64,000 bases of DNA from Cercozoa sp. M6MM (Eukaryota; Endomyxa: Ascetosporea), in assembly GCA_040357565.1 (NCBI GenBank), contig JBDODJ010000030.1. One strand, 5' to 3'. A model generated the notes under the pieces. It saw only the letters and a list, made by a program, of their open reading frames with translations. It was not told the DNA's origin and made no database searches. A program made the translations under genes and the position numbers. Every line of letters begins with the position of its first letter. The stretch's first letter is position 1. This document shows positions 21,496-32,228 of the stretch, piece by piece.

Positions 21496-22793
21496 TCATG
21501 GGTACAATTGTTGAGCGGAAGACCGGCGCTTCAGTGGACGTCCTGGCTCGCTGTCATCATCGCTTGGTCTAACACGGAAAGACTCTTCTTCAGAGTCGCT
21601 GTCACTGCCAGAGGGCCAAAACAGTTGTTTTCGTGAGCGTTTCTTTTGGTTGACCTGCTTGGCATGGAATTCGCTCAGCTCATCCAACAGAGCTTGCCGC
21701 TCGTCGCCTACAGTAAGCGCACAGAGTTCGTACAATTGGGCCAAGACACCAGCACAAGTGGGTGTTGTACCATTTCGCACAACGCCAATCCAATAGTTTT
21801 CAAGTGAGTTGCCAATGTTGTTCAGTCGGCCTTTCTTGTACTGCTGAAGGAAGGCACGCACAACGACAGCTTGAAGTCTCTCGTGACCCAATTCGCCCAG
21901 ACACTTGATTATTCTCCTGCACAACAGTCACACTAGTTTACAAAGAAGTGTGTAACACCCCAAAGTCAACGTACGTGATACGAAGGTAGTTGTGCGATGA
22001 AGTGTTCAAATTGCGAAAGCGCACTCGCCACTTCTCGGATCGCTCGAAAACAACTAAACAGAGCAATGTGCAAAATAAAAGCGAAACATCAAGTAATTTA
22101 CCATCAGAGTCAGGGGAGTCTCGGTCCGCCATGATGGTGTCGAAACCCTGCATACACAGTGTTATGTACAGTAGAGGCTGAGGTGGAAAACTGAAGGTAC
22201 GTAAAAGTCCATCATGAGTTCAAGCGAACGCAGCAGCAACAAGCGAGCTTGGTCGTCGTTGCGCAGTTTTTCTTTCTCGTACAGTGTCAAGCTGTTTCAC
22301 ACGCGTCATTTTTATCAAAATAAGAGCTAGAGAAGCTTGAAATGGAAACAAGTACGGCTGCGATTGATAATTCATGCCCTTTTCGCGAATCGGAACTGTG
22401 TGCACAAGTTTCTTCAGTCTGGCATAGAAAGCACTTTAAATAGTTTACACAGCCACTGAATGAATCCATGGTGCGACTCGAGCTCTCTAGAGAAGAAAGA
22501 GAATTATTCGAGTATGGCAGGGCAAAACAAAAAACAAAACTCACTGGTAGGCACCGCGCCAGTTGGAGTGAAACTCGCTGACGAGAGCATTGTCCGGCTT
22601 CGAGCGCAGTTGGTTTCGATAGAAGCGTAGGTTGCGGCACGGTCCGTTTTCACCTTGCTGCAGCGACTTGTCCACCTTGCCTGGATATCCTGCAACGCAT
22701 GTGATCAAGTTCACAGCGAAAAAGAGCCAATGATAGCGTCTTGTACCATCACGGTACTTCTTGCAGTCGCGCTCAGCCCACATCGTCACGTCT
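21496..22793 (-). CDS. OGFr-domain protein
   Basis: Contains the conserved opioid-growth-factor-receptor domain, a nuclear-protein domain found across eukaryotes. Blocks in order: RDCKKYRDGYPGKVD; GPCRNLRFYRNQLRSKPD; LVSEFHSNWRGAYQ; HHGFIQWLFPIREKGMNY, the family signature; LLLLRSLELMMDF; SEKWRVRFRNLNTSSHNYLRIT; and RIIKCLGELGHERLQ with VVRAFLQQYKKG. An acidic and basic C-terminal tail (DSDSEEES, PLKRRSS) ends QQLYP at 21496. The first in-frame ATG is at 22793, inside the first exon seen. A further exon on this strand might begin at an ATG at 23154, which would leave only about 55 bp to the divergent carrier gene. The molecular role of this domain is not established outside animals. Confidence 0.8.
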
Positions 22794-23208
22794 GCCGATG
22801 TTTGTTCTTTTTTTTTGTTCGCGACGGACAATCAAATAATGGTTCTTATTCTCGATCCACAGCTGAGAAGACACTACAAGACAACGTTCCAGGTAGAATA
22901 TGAGGCAAGAAAGTGGGTACACTCGGCGAACTTGTGCGTTTTCTGCTTTCGATTCTGGCATGAGCTCCGGCTCAGTGTTTTTGCAAAAAGAATCGAAAGG
23001 CGCCAGCAGCACAGCACGCACTTTCTGCCTCGTAGTGTGTAGTTGTACTACGTTTTTTGGGCTGTCAGAGCACGAAGAGTGCATTTCAAGCAGGTTCTTC
23101 GCGATTTTTGTGGCGTTGTCTTGCTGCCCGACGTCGCTCACGTGTTGACGTCATCCATTGTTTGTTTCAGATTGTACAAGTAAGAGTCACCCCGATCTCC
23201 GACCGCCA
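22794..23208. promoter_or_regulatory. Region between divergent OGFr-domain and carrier genes
   Basis: Likely holds the promoters of both genes and possibly a 5' exon of the minus-strand gene, since a basic open stretch begins at ATG 23154. No clear promoter motif was recognised. Confidence 0.35.
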
Positions 23209-24502
23209 ATGTCGCAAGCTAACAACGAGAGCTTTCTGTACCGCGCCAAGGTAGAGTCGAGCTTGTCATGAACTGTGCGAAATGTGGCCGCTGTGATCGA
23301 CCCATTGTGCGACTCGGTGTGATCGCTCGGACTTGACCATCGTGTTTCGAGCTTTCGCTTGTTTCGTTTCTTTGGCGAGTGTTCGTGATCGTGTTGTTGG
23401 CATGCAACTGAGTGCAACTGAGTGTGTGATCAATGTGTGTGTGATCAATGTGTGTGTGCAATATGTGTGCCGTCCTGTGAGGACAGCCGTTCATGTTCGG
23501 CGGTCTGGCCGGCTGCGCGGCGACGTGCATCATCCAGCCGATCGACATGGTGAAGGTGCAGATCCAGATGATGGGCACCTCCGACGGCAGTGCCTCGCCG
23601 TTCCGCGTGGCGTCGCACCAGATCCGCACCGAGGTAGACTGCATGTGCTACAGTCATGCAGACTAGTCATGTGTACCAGTCAGGGTGTGGGCTCACTGTA
23701 CCGCGGTCTGTCGGCGGCGCTGCTGCGACAGGCGACGTACACGACAGCACGACTCGGTCTGTTCCGCACGTTCTCGGACATGCTGAGTGACAGCGACGGC
23801 AGCATCACGTTCGGCCGGCGTGCCGTGGCCTCGCTGGCGGCCGGCGGCCTCGGCTCCATCGTGGGCGTGCCGGCCGACCTGTCGCTGGTGCGCATGCAGG
23901 CCGACAACAAGCTGCCGCCTGCTGAGCGACGTGGCTACAAGCACGTGGGCGACGCACTGACACAGATCGTGCGGCAGGAGGGTCTGCGAGGCATGTTCAC
24001 CGGCACAGGTCCGACCATTGTGCGCGCGATGTCGCTCAACTTTGGCATGCTGGCCACCTACGACCAGGCCAAGGAGTCGCTGGCTCCCATCACAGGCGAC
24101 GGCACCAAGACCACGGCACTGTCGGCCTCAGTGCTCTCGGGCTTCTTTGCCTCCTTCTTCTCACTGCCGTTCGACTTGTACCCCCCCCCCCCCCCTGTAT
24201 GGTAGATCGAGATACCTCTTGGTGTTTGTAGTATCAAGACGCGCATCCAGCAGCAGAAGGCCGACGCCAACGGCCGACTACCCTACAAGGGCGTGGTCGA
24301 CTGCTTCACCAAGGTGGCCAAGCAAGAGGGCCCGCTCGTGTTCTACCGCGGCTTCCCGACCTTCTTCGTGCGCATCGCGCCGCACGCCGTCTTCACGCTG
24401 CTCATCAGTGCGTTTGCTTTCTCCCTGTCCCTCCCTCTGTTTCTCTTATTGCTCTGCTTGTGTCTCTCAGAGGAGTTCCTGTTCTCGCACTTTGGCCGGT
24501 AA
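23209..24502 (+). CDS. Mitochondrial carrier, 2-oxoglutarate/malate type
   Basis: Inner-membrane solute carrier (SLC25 family), closest in look to the 2-oxoglutarate/malate carrier. Exon 1 encodes MSQANNESFLYRAK. Then PFMFGGLAGCAATCIIQPID gives the first PxD signature and is followed by KVQIQ. RGLSAALLRQATYTTARLG follows. The second repeat has GVPADLSLVRMQAD and EGLRGMFTGTGPTIVRAM. The third has LPFDFIKTRIQQQK, FYRGFPTFFVRIAPH and a C-terminus FSHFGR with TAA 24500-24502. Four introns are inferred: GTAGAG, GTAGAC, GTACCC with a C15-type tract, and GTGCGT. All three carrier repeats are present, so the gene looks intact. Codons are strongly GC-biased at third positions, suggesting high expression. 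Confidence 0.9.
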
Positions 24503-25010
24503 ACGCTGCGAACCGAGAACTGACGGCACATATGTTACTGATAGCTTCCTCGAACACCCGGTAGCAAAACTTGCCCGGTTGGGGCATTTCTTGCTTGGTC
24601 AGCGAGCTCGAATTGTTCGTACGGATTATGGTTACCGGGGTACACCCCTGATGCGAGTGCATTTTTGAAAAAAAAAACACTATTGTTACGCTACGGCTAC
24701 ACGGCCATGCTCTTGCGTTGTTGGCGCCCCCCCCCCCCCCCTGGTGCAGGGGAACTACATAGTTGGTTTTCTAGAAGACTCAACTAACTAACTAGGCTAC
24801 GGCTAGTGCGCTGCGGGAAACCCAAGTCACTGTACTGGTAGGTAGTTCAGCAGCGACACGGCAGTACGCACTGCAGCTAGTTAAAACTGCGCCGTAAGTC
24901 CGACGCACCTAGTCCTGACACTAAGTGTAAAGCAAGAAACCGAACATGCACTATATTTATTCAGATCTGACTGTATTGCGCACACCGATAGTCGACGGAA
25001 CTAAATTTAA
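24503..25010. other. Intergenic with poly-C tract
   Basis: No coding sequence seen. Contains a C15 tract at 24727-24741 and, at 24772-24794, a 23-bp segment that recurs with one mismatch at 36590-36612. Confidence 0.5.
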
Positions 25011-27387
25011 ATGAAACCTCACCGGATGATCGTTGCAGTTGTGCTGGCAATGCTCATGACGTCGTCTTCCGCGCTGTTGCGATTCGGAAAAAGCTATCGC
25101 AGGGAGCGGCAAGAACAAAGGCATCTCGAAGAACCTATGGAAACGCGACAACCTAGTGCTGCCACAGCGTTAGTTCCAATTCAGGTACCTCTGGAAACGG
25201 CACAGGCGAGTTTGAGTGGATCAGGTGCGGAAAAGGCTGAACTGGAACCTAAGGCGACCCTGGTCGACACAGACCGTGTGTGTGAGAAAATCTTGGCAGC
25301 AGAAGAGAAGCACCTGCGAACTGCCATTCCAGGAATAGGTGCATTTATATTGTCTTCCGTCTCTGGCAGTCTGCAACATAAACATAAATTGTCTCGCAGA
25401 AGCAGAAGAGGAAGAGGTGAACACACCAGTGTGGCTCAAGAATGCGGAAACTCGAGGCGGCGTTTACACCGCAATGTATGGTTGCCTTGTCAAGTTTTAC
25501 AGTATCTGATGAGATGGTAATGCTGGCAGGCAATCTCGCATGCGGTACTCGATTTTACGAGCGAAGCAAGAACTCAGCTTGTATTTGATCGGCGGGCGTC
25601 TGGCTTTCAAGATGTCAATCGGACCGGTTCTCCTGCTGTCAACAATCGACTTCTTAAGTGGTACCATTTTCACAACATACGGTAATGAATACGCACGCAT
25701 ACCTAAATGTTGTTCTTTAACGTGTAGGCACTGCCGACAGGTTTGCCCCTCAGCAAAGAGTCAAACTGATCGCAGCGATCGACGAGTGGCGCAATGTTCG
25801 ACGCGGTTTCGTCGAGCTTGAAAAGCAGTTGTACCCTTAAACTCAAACGAACTATTGCTGTAAGATATATCCTTCATGCAGATTTCTGCAGGAAGAAAAT
25901 TCACCAATTGCAGCAGCGGTTGCGAGAGAATCCAAAAGACTCCAAGTCAAGGAAGAAGCTAGAAAAGGTATACACAGCAGTGATGTAACTGCCTGGATTT
26001 GACATGACTCACTTGCTCTCTAATTCTCTGCAGTTGCTGAGCGCGTCGCAGTCAAAGATGTCCGCGAAAGAAGACGCAAGCAGACTTGGGGGTCTGCGTG
26101 AACAACTCGGGTACTGCAATTGAAAGAATGAATTAAATGCGCACTAGTGCAAGGAAAGAGGACATACATGTGTTGACAGAGAACTTTCAAACAATACCGA
26201 ACAAGCGCGTCGTCGAATATACGAAATCGGCAAAGAAGGCAGTCTCTCTCAGAAGGCAATCGACGAGATTATGCAAATTTCGCTTCTCGCTGCTTCTGCT
26301 GGTTCAGTTTGAACTGGAGTCGTGAATGTGCAGAGCAGAGTTCATCGAACGGCAGGACGATCTTCTTTCCATGAGCGAGACCTTGGGTAGTAGAGCTCAC
26401 GCTTTGTGGCTATTCGGCATGATAATTTCCTCGTGTCTTTCGTGTGCTTTAGACAACGCAAGCCAGGTGCTGGATTGCGTCAACCTCGGGCAGCAAGCGG
26501 TACTGTACTGATAATCTACAGCCTATTCCCATAAATTAATGTTTCGTCTCGGTCTCGCCAGGAACACAAGCCAAGTGCGTGGAAGACAATCAAAGCAAAG
26601 TGGAAAATACTCAAGCGCGCCGCTATTGTGAAGCCTGCCAGAAAGTTTAGGTACGGTTGTTGCCTTTGTGTCTCGAACTTTCAGTGCAGCGAAGCGTTGT
26701 TTTGGTTGCCATCTCAGGGAGTTTATAGACGCAAGAATCAAAGGTTTGCGCACGCGGCTGAAATCAATGGTTTGCGTGCTTTCTTTCGACTTTGCCGACA
26801 TGGCATTTTTATAAACTGCATGCGTGCAATGCAGAGCGAGTCAACTGAGAAGTGGAAAATGAGAGGAGTCGCCTTCCGCATCGGGCCTGGCCTCAGCTTT
26901 AAGGTACCTTCGCTTCCCTCAGTCAAAACTCAAAACCTTTGCTACTGCATACTGTTTGTACTGTCGGTCGAAGGTTCCAATGTTCGGAGGTTTCAGTTTC
27001 ACGATTATCGCGCAAATGTAAACTTAAATCTGAACTTTGCTGGTATGATGAAGAAAGAGGGGTGTGTTTTCAAAGGAACGTTCTTCGAGGTTCGATTCGC
27101 CCGCCGTTGAAGGTTGTCGAGGCTGCACTGGCCGTAGATTATCTTTCTTTCGATTCGGGATTCAGCTAAGCTTGAAGCCAAATTCCTTCATGCACACAGG
27201 AGGATGAAAAAGAGAAAAAAGAACTGGAGGAAGAACTCGTAGAAGACGGTACTCAGGCTGTCATTCTTAATCCTACTACTATATATGCCGTGACGTAAGA
27301 AACTATGTATCAGAAAAGTTCCTGCGGAAACTTGAAGTCGAAGAACAGAAGGGGCTGAGCACCGGTAAAACAACGACAAAGCCTTGA
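25011..27387 (+). CDS. Predicted secreted coiled-coil protein, unrecognised
   Basis: Starts MKPHRMIVAVVLAMLMTSSS, a strong signal peptide, followed by RFGKSYRRERQEQRHLEE. Further exons encode DRVCEKILAAEEKHLRT; NTPVWLKNAETRGGVYTAMY; AISHAVLDFTSEARTQLVF; QQRVKLIAAIDEWRNVRRGF; a helical stretch KKIHQLQQRLRENPKD; EQARRRIYEIGKEGSLSQ; AEFIERQDDLLSMSETL; KPSAWKTIKAKWKILKRA; and a final charged pair, EDEKEKKELEEELVED and EKFLRKLEVEEQKG, ending TTTKP at TGA 27385-27387. At least ten short introns, many starting GTAC or GTA. The product looks mostly alpha-helical. The Arg/Glu-rich stretch after the signal peptide superficially resembles oomycete host-targeting leaders, but no RxLR is present. Exons between 26650 and 27180 are uncertain. 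Confidence 0.5.
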
Positions 27388-28206
27388 CTGCCCAGCCGAG
27401 CACCCGATTCGGTCGGAACGGGCACTTTGGGAACTACCACCGTAGCTGTGCGTTCACGTCAGTTGGTCCGGTGACATCGCGATGTAGTACGACGCGACTG
27501 GAGTAACTTGCGTTGACGCAACTGAAACGAAAACAGTCGCGTGTTTGATTCAAGTTCAAACTTGAAGCACCTTTTAAAACGCGTCAGCATGCACTACCAC
27601 TTCAAAAGTTCCCAAACATGCGCGGCACTATCTTTTTGCAAAAGCAAACAAAGCGGCAAAGGCTAAAGTCCAAGGTGGTGTAAAAATACACCGGGAAGAG
27701 AGAGGGGGCAGGGTGTCACATCGCGTGCCAGGCACTCATGTGGCTACCATGCAGACCATGCGGCATCCCACGTGTGCCAGAGTGTCACTACACTCGCCCA
27801 GCCACTCTGCACACAACACGCCAACTCGAAATGCCCAGAGCCGGGGCCCAGAGCAAGAGGTGTTTAGATTAAAGGTCGATTGTGTGCAACGGGGTTTTGA
27901 AACTGCACAAAACCCGTGACGCACCTCCCGCCGCGCTCTCGGGCTGCAACAAAAATCGAGTTTTGCAAAAAAATCAGTCACCCAGCGCGCGTTTCTCCAC
28001 ACCCGGCCCGGGTGATAAATGACCCTTTTGTATGCAGTTCTGGAACTTAAACAGCATTTTCCACTCGCTAGACTTTCTCAAACCTCTAATTGTACTCTGC
28101 AGAGGAATTCCCAGTATCGAAATACTGTAGCTTCTCTAGGTGAGCAGCCGTGTGTGTATCAGTGTACGAACGTGTACAGTAGTATGCTTAGTAGCACTAG
28201 CGACTG
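27388..28206. other. Intergenic, no gene seen
   Basis: 819 bp between convergent genes. A short perfect hairpin (GGTGTA...TACACC) lies near 27678. The ORFs here lack coding character, and no RNA gene was recognised. Confidence 0.4.
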
Positions 28207-29534
28207 TTACTCATCATCTTGAGCGGCGCTCCTTGTCTGTCCAAGCGGTGAAGTATTTTTGTAACGGAGAAAAAGCAAGAGAAAAATGAAGCTGCACCTT
28301 CCACTCGAGTTTGAGCGACTTCCACGGCACGGAGCCTTGCTTGAGCAGTCGCTGTGCCTGTCGCTGCAGAAAGGCGGCCTCGTGCGGCAGCAGTTCGGCC
28401 AGTTCAACGTCCACCAGTGCCTCCGAGTCCTCCGAGTCCTCCGAGGGCGGTGTGTAACTCAGTGCATGTGGACAGAATGCCTGCAGAACACAATCATTGA
28501 CCTCCTTAACCATTAACCATCCTCTTTAACAATTAACCATCCCTTTAACAATTAACCATCCCCTTTAACCATTAACCATCCCTTTAACCATTAATCATCC
28601 CCTTTAGTCATGTACACCATTAACAGTAGTACCTCGGTAATTTCGATCAGCGTGGTCAGTTGTGCCGTGTTCAATTTGCGAATGGCGTTGCGCAGCGACT
28701 TGAGGTGGTGCCGCACCAGTTCCGACGTCGCTGACTGCAAGCGAGGATATGGGGGGTCGGGGAAATGGGGACAAGGGGGGGGCAAAACCATCAGCATCGC
28801 CGGCGAATGCGAGTGCGCGTCCTGCAGATCAAAACGCGTCCAGTGCGCCGGCGCTTTCGCCTTAGGTATCCTGTAGTCATGCAGAGATATACAAGGTATA
28901 TTAGAGGTGGCTACAATGTGGCTCCAAGATGGCTACAAGATGGCTACAGTCTCTGTGTACCGGTCAAACAAGGCAGTGAAAGTGGTGGCCAGTTGAATCG
29001 CCATCTGATACACTGGCGAGCCGGGCGCATTGAACACCATCTGGCATGGGGAGTAAAAAGGTGGTATAGCGGTGGTAAAGGCTGGTAAAGAGGGGTAGAC
29101 AGGGGTAAACGGGGGGGATAGACAGGGGTGAACATAGGATAAAGCCTGTACAGCATTGCCGCAGCAGAGTCGCACGTCCTCGGCCACCTGCCAGGCATTG
29201 TCGTAAGCACCCTGCTGCAGCTTCGACTTGATCGTCGCCAGGTCCATCGGCACCTGGATAACCTCGTGGTAGTGCGGCTGTCCAACAACACAAAAATTGA
29301 CCCTCCCTGTATTTTCCTAACCGTCAGGAGAAACGCACAATTCCCAAAGCTTCGGCATCGACTGGATCCGCAAAAGGTTGCGCCTGCAACATACACACGC
29401 GTAAAGCTCGAGCACACGCCCGTAGTACCTGCAAAACATACCTCTGGCCGTGTTCTCAGATGCTCAATGAGTGTCAGACAGTGCTCCAACTCACTTTTCC
29501 TGCCGATGCGCGGCACTACGGTCTCTGCCTCCAT
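28207..29534 (-). CDS. Bromodomain-NET (BET-type) chromatin reader
   Basis: Acetyl-lysine reader of the BET class. Exons in order: MEAETVVPRIGRKSELEHC with LTLIEHLRTR; AQPFADPVDAEALGI; PHYHEVIQVPMDLATIKSKL; QQGAYDNAWQVAEDVRL; and MVFNAPGSPVYQMAIQLA with LFDRYTE, where the Asn is the expected acetyl-lysine contact. After a linker, RHHLKSLRNAIRKLNTAQL, DVELAELLPHEAAFL and RQAQRLLKQ fit the NET (extra-terminal) domain. The end is at TAA 28207-28209. Only one bromodomain is present, as in plant GTE-type proteins rather than the two of animal BETs. ATG 29534 starts right at the bromodomain; an upstream exon cannot be excluded. Introns carry C-rich tracts (sense strand) at 28740-28785 and 29040-29125. 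Confidence 0.8.
28505..28606. repeat. 19-20 bp intronic minisatellite
   Basis: About five copies of an AACCATCCCTTTAACCATT-like unit within an intron of the bromodomain gene. Unlike the C-tracts elsewhere, the C-rich strand here is the antisense one. Confidence 0.8.
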
Positions 29535-29820
29535 CTGCAAAAACAAGTGGTATCGTCATTCTCCCATCTGAACATCGAGTGGATCGGCATACTTAGACGC
29601 GTTGTAAACCAATTAATCACAATTACACTTGCCCTAGCACACGTAAACGCACCCGAGTGGCTCTCTAAAACATAGTATCCAATTTTCTTTTTGTTTACAC
29701 GGCGCTCGGACTTCTTTTTTGGCAGCGACTATGTTAGATGGTACTTCTACAATTTTTCGAGGTCTGACGCAGCGCAAGGTAACTCAAATGATGTACTAAA
29801 CCTAGTGCTATCCGTTAGAC

Positions 29821-30361
29821 CTAACCTCCCAGCGCCATGGCCGCAAACACAACAAAGAGCATCGACAACGAGAGTGCGGCAGCTGAGTTAATGTGTCCGC
29901 ACACGCCGCATGTCTTGCAGGTCGAAGCCTGGACAGATTTTTGTATTTTGTGAGTACTAGCAGCCTTGAACGGCAAACCATTGCAAATCAGCGAGAAAAA
30001 AATCTAGATTTAAATTTACCTTTCCACAGCGGCCTTCTCGGCACTGGTCTTTGGCCAAGCTGAGTCCCGTGTTTGCTTCCAGTCCCTGAAAATGATGCTC
30101 ACATTTTCGAATCAGCTTCTTTGGTGGAGCTCCGGAGCGAAAGCGACCTTGCTGTCGACGCAGTCACGACACTTCTTGGAGTCGACGTCAGCGCACTAAG
30201 TAAATCAAGGAGAGCGAGAATGAAAACCTGAAGGGGAACTGAAGGTAGGACTCATTTTAGCTGGAGTTTACCGCAGCGACGCCGCCAAACAAAGTCGACA
30301 TGGTAAACGTAGGAACAACGCAGTTTAGTACGGCAAAGGTCGTCGCGCCGCACATGGCCAT
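29821..30361 (-). CDS. Small cysteine-rich surface protein, GPI-signal-like tail
   Basis: Four exons. The first encodes MAMCGATTFAVLNCVVP and then TMSTLFGGVAA, read as a signal peptide. The mature part has CADVDSKKCRDCVDSK, NTGLSLAKDQCREGRCGK and ASTCKTCGVCGHIN. The C-terminus is SAAALSLSMLFVVFAAMALGG followed directly by TAG (29821-29823), a small-residue site plus hydrophobic tail typical of GPI-anchor addition signals. About 95 residues with nine or ten cysteines after the leader, in CxxC pairs. ATG 30361 or 30355 may be used. No family recognised. It is the third short cysteine-rich secreted or surface protein in the window. Confidence 0.6.
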
Positions 30362-30572
30362 GTACTTGCCATGGTACTGCGCTCAGTTGACCGGGTCCAA
30401 TCAGCCAAGCAAAGCCAAGCTCACAGGCACGAAAGAGAAAAAGGTACAAAAACGAAGTGGCTCGAGCACTGACAAGGAGCGTGTAGTCCCACTTTGTTCA
30501 GAAGGAGTTGCTCCGCTGGCGATATGTCACTTTTTGCTGTCGATCGCTGCCCATTTAAGTTTGCATTGGAGC

Positions 30573-30956
30573 TCAGCTAAACACCTTTTGAAGTGCAAAG
30601 TCAAAACTCGATTGTTTCACCGCAACTTTGGCGTAAAGCTCGGTTTTGGTGCTGTCAATTTCGTCCAGTGTTTGCACAATGCCTGCGAGGTCCGCTTCAG
30701 TGCAGTGGACGGCATTTTCATCGTTGCCACGAGCGGAACTGGCTGCCCACAAACGCGCGAGAGTCAAAACGAACTGCATCCCAAAGTCATAGACGTCCGC
30801 TTGTTTGCCCAGGTTCAGATTTATCGTGCCTCGAAGGTATCTTAGGACAGCAAGAGTTTGTCTTCATTGTGTCGGCGTGTGCTGTATTGCAAGGCACGTG
30901 CATGAATTCGCGTCAAACAAACTTGTGTCCGAAGTGGAACTCCGAACGGAAACCAT
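30573..30956 (-). CDS. Small helical protein, unrecognised
   Basis: Two exons with one intron starting GTGCC. Exon 1 encodes MVSVRSSTSDTSLFDANSC. Exon 2 encodes YLRGTINLNLGKQADVYDFG, MQFVLTLARLWAASSARG, TEADLAGIVQTLDEIDSTKTE and a C-terminal VAVKQSSFDFALQKVFS. About 108 residues, predicted mainly helical, with no signal peptide or membrane segment. The look resembles small subunits of coiled-coil assemblies such as tethering or kinetochore complexes, but I cannot assign one. Confidence 0.5.
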
Positions 30957-31107
30957 TTTGCAGTTTTACTTAAGCCGTCGATACTTTATTCAATCACTTT
31001 GGTTATGGATCGAAAGTCCGACTGTTGCATCCGGATGAAGGTACTGGCTGCAGGTTTAAACATCGCGCACTCGCTTTAAACCACGATGCGAGGCTGAACG
31101 TTCAAAA

Positions 31108-32192
31108 ATGCGACCTGTGTTGCTTGCATTGTGTGCAGCTGCTAATGTAAGAGCTGGAGGATGTCAGAGTGGCTGTGATCGTATGCTTTCAGTTTACTTA
31201 TTTACACTCAGAGTTTTCTTTGACTAAATGCGACATTGCAGAAGTGGTGATCCAGCTACCACCGCCGCACGAAGAACCAACTTTGATTCCGATGCGGCCG
31301 CCTCCGGCGACGCAGTCGATGGCTGCACAGCAGTTGCACGCCTTCAATGTCTACGAGAGCACGGTAAACAGAGTCAACTTCAAGTCAGTTGCTTTTAATG
31401 AGTCAGTGTACCTGTGATCACTGCAGCAAGACGTCCAGAACGCGCACATACAGGAACAAGTAGCCGCCAATCTCGGCGGCTCAGTGCGACCGCCGAAACT
31501 AGAGCACCAAAGCTACTACTCTGCCGCTGAGCAACTCCATATTCACGTACTCCCCTTCTGTCTCCCCCTTTCCGTTTCTCTCTCTCTCTCGACTCCTCAG
31601 TCAAGCTTATGTGTGTCAGAGCCAAGCCTCAAAGGTGTCGCCACATGGACACTTCGACGCACACTCGCCCGAGTCCGAGGCGATCGAGTCGCTGAGTCGA
31701 CTCGAAATTCTTCAGCGCGGCCAACACTTTAGTGCCGACGATCTCATAAGTTCGTTTGAGCTGCCTTTCCTTGCTTTCCAACAGTAAGGAGTTTGCGCAG
31801 CCATCATGGAGTCGCGAAACGCCGCTGCTGGCAAGTCGCAGTGTCACGCGAAAATGCCGCTCGGCTTTCTCACCGTAGGTGATCCTTTCGAGCGTGCCAA
31901 TGGCGTGCTTCCACTTCTCAAGTTGGGTACCCGCACCTGCAGTGATTCTTGGGGACTGTGTTCGGTTCGCTGAAAGTGTGTGGGTTGCGCAGTGGCAGCA
32001 CCCCAAGCAGGCTGCGGCAAAGGAGCGGCAATGAAGTGGTCGGTGACGCATGTCGAAAGAACAGCATGGCTGCGAGCTGTCATTTCGGGCATCGTCGACC
32101 CTCGCAGCGCGATTCGCGAGCGAGTGCGTGCAGAGTGCCCTTTCATTTCATCAGTGTTCAAAACAACTCAGGGGAAGGGTTTACTGGAATGA
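31108..32192 (+). CDS. Unrecognised protein with possible signal peptide
   Basis: Starts MRPVLLALCAAANVRA, a plausible signal peptide, then GGCQSGCD. Later exons encode VVIQLPPPHEEPTLIPMRPPP; QSMAAQQLHAFNVYEST; QDVQNAHIQEQVAANLGGS; HSPESEAIESLSRLEILQRG; MESRNAAAGKSQCHAKMPL with GFLTVVAAPQAGC; and WLRAVISGIVDPRSAIRERV, ending TTQGKGLLE with TGA about 32190-32192. Introns fit GTATG, GTAAAC, GTACTC and GTGATC donors. It could be secreted, or the leader could be a fortuitous hydrophobic start. The Pro-rich stretch and helical C-terminal half give no family match. The junction near 31745-31795 is unresolved. The next gene's ATG follows within about 40 bp on the same strand. Confidence 0.45.
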
Positions 32193-32228
32193 TATGAATT
32201 CAATTTACCTTTGTGAAGTGAGGACACC

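Noticed and set aside
25071-25150. RxLR-type oomycete effector leader
   Set aside because: The stretch after the signal peptide is rich in Arg and Glu, but there is no RxLR; RHLEE is only a chance resemblance.
30573-30779. Elicitin-like secreted protein starting at MQFVLTLARLW
   Set aside because: The frame extends upstream through an exon with INLNLGKQADVYDFG, so the Met is internal, and the elicitin cysteine pattern is absent.
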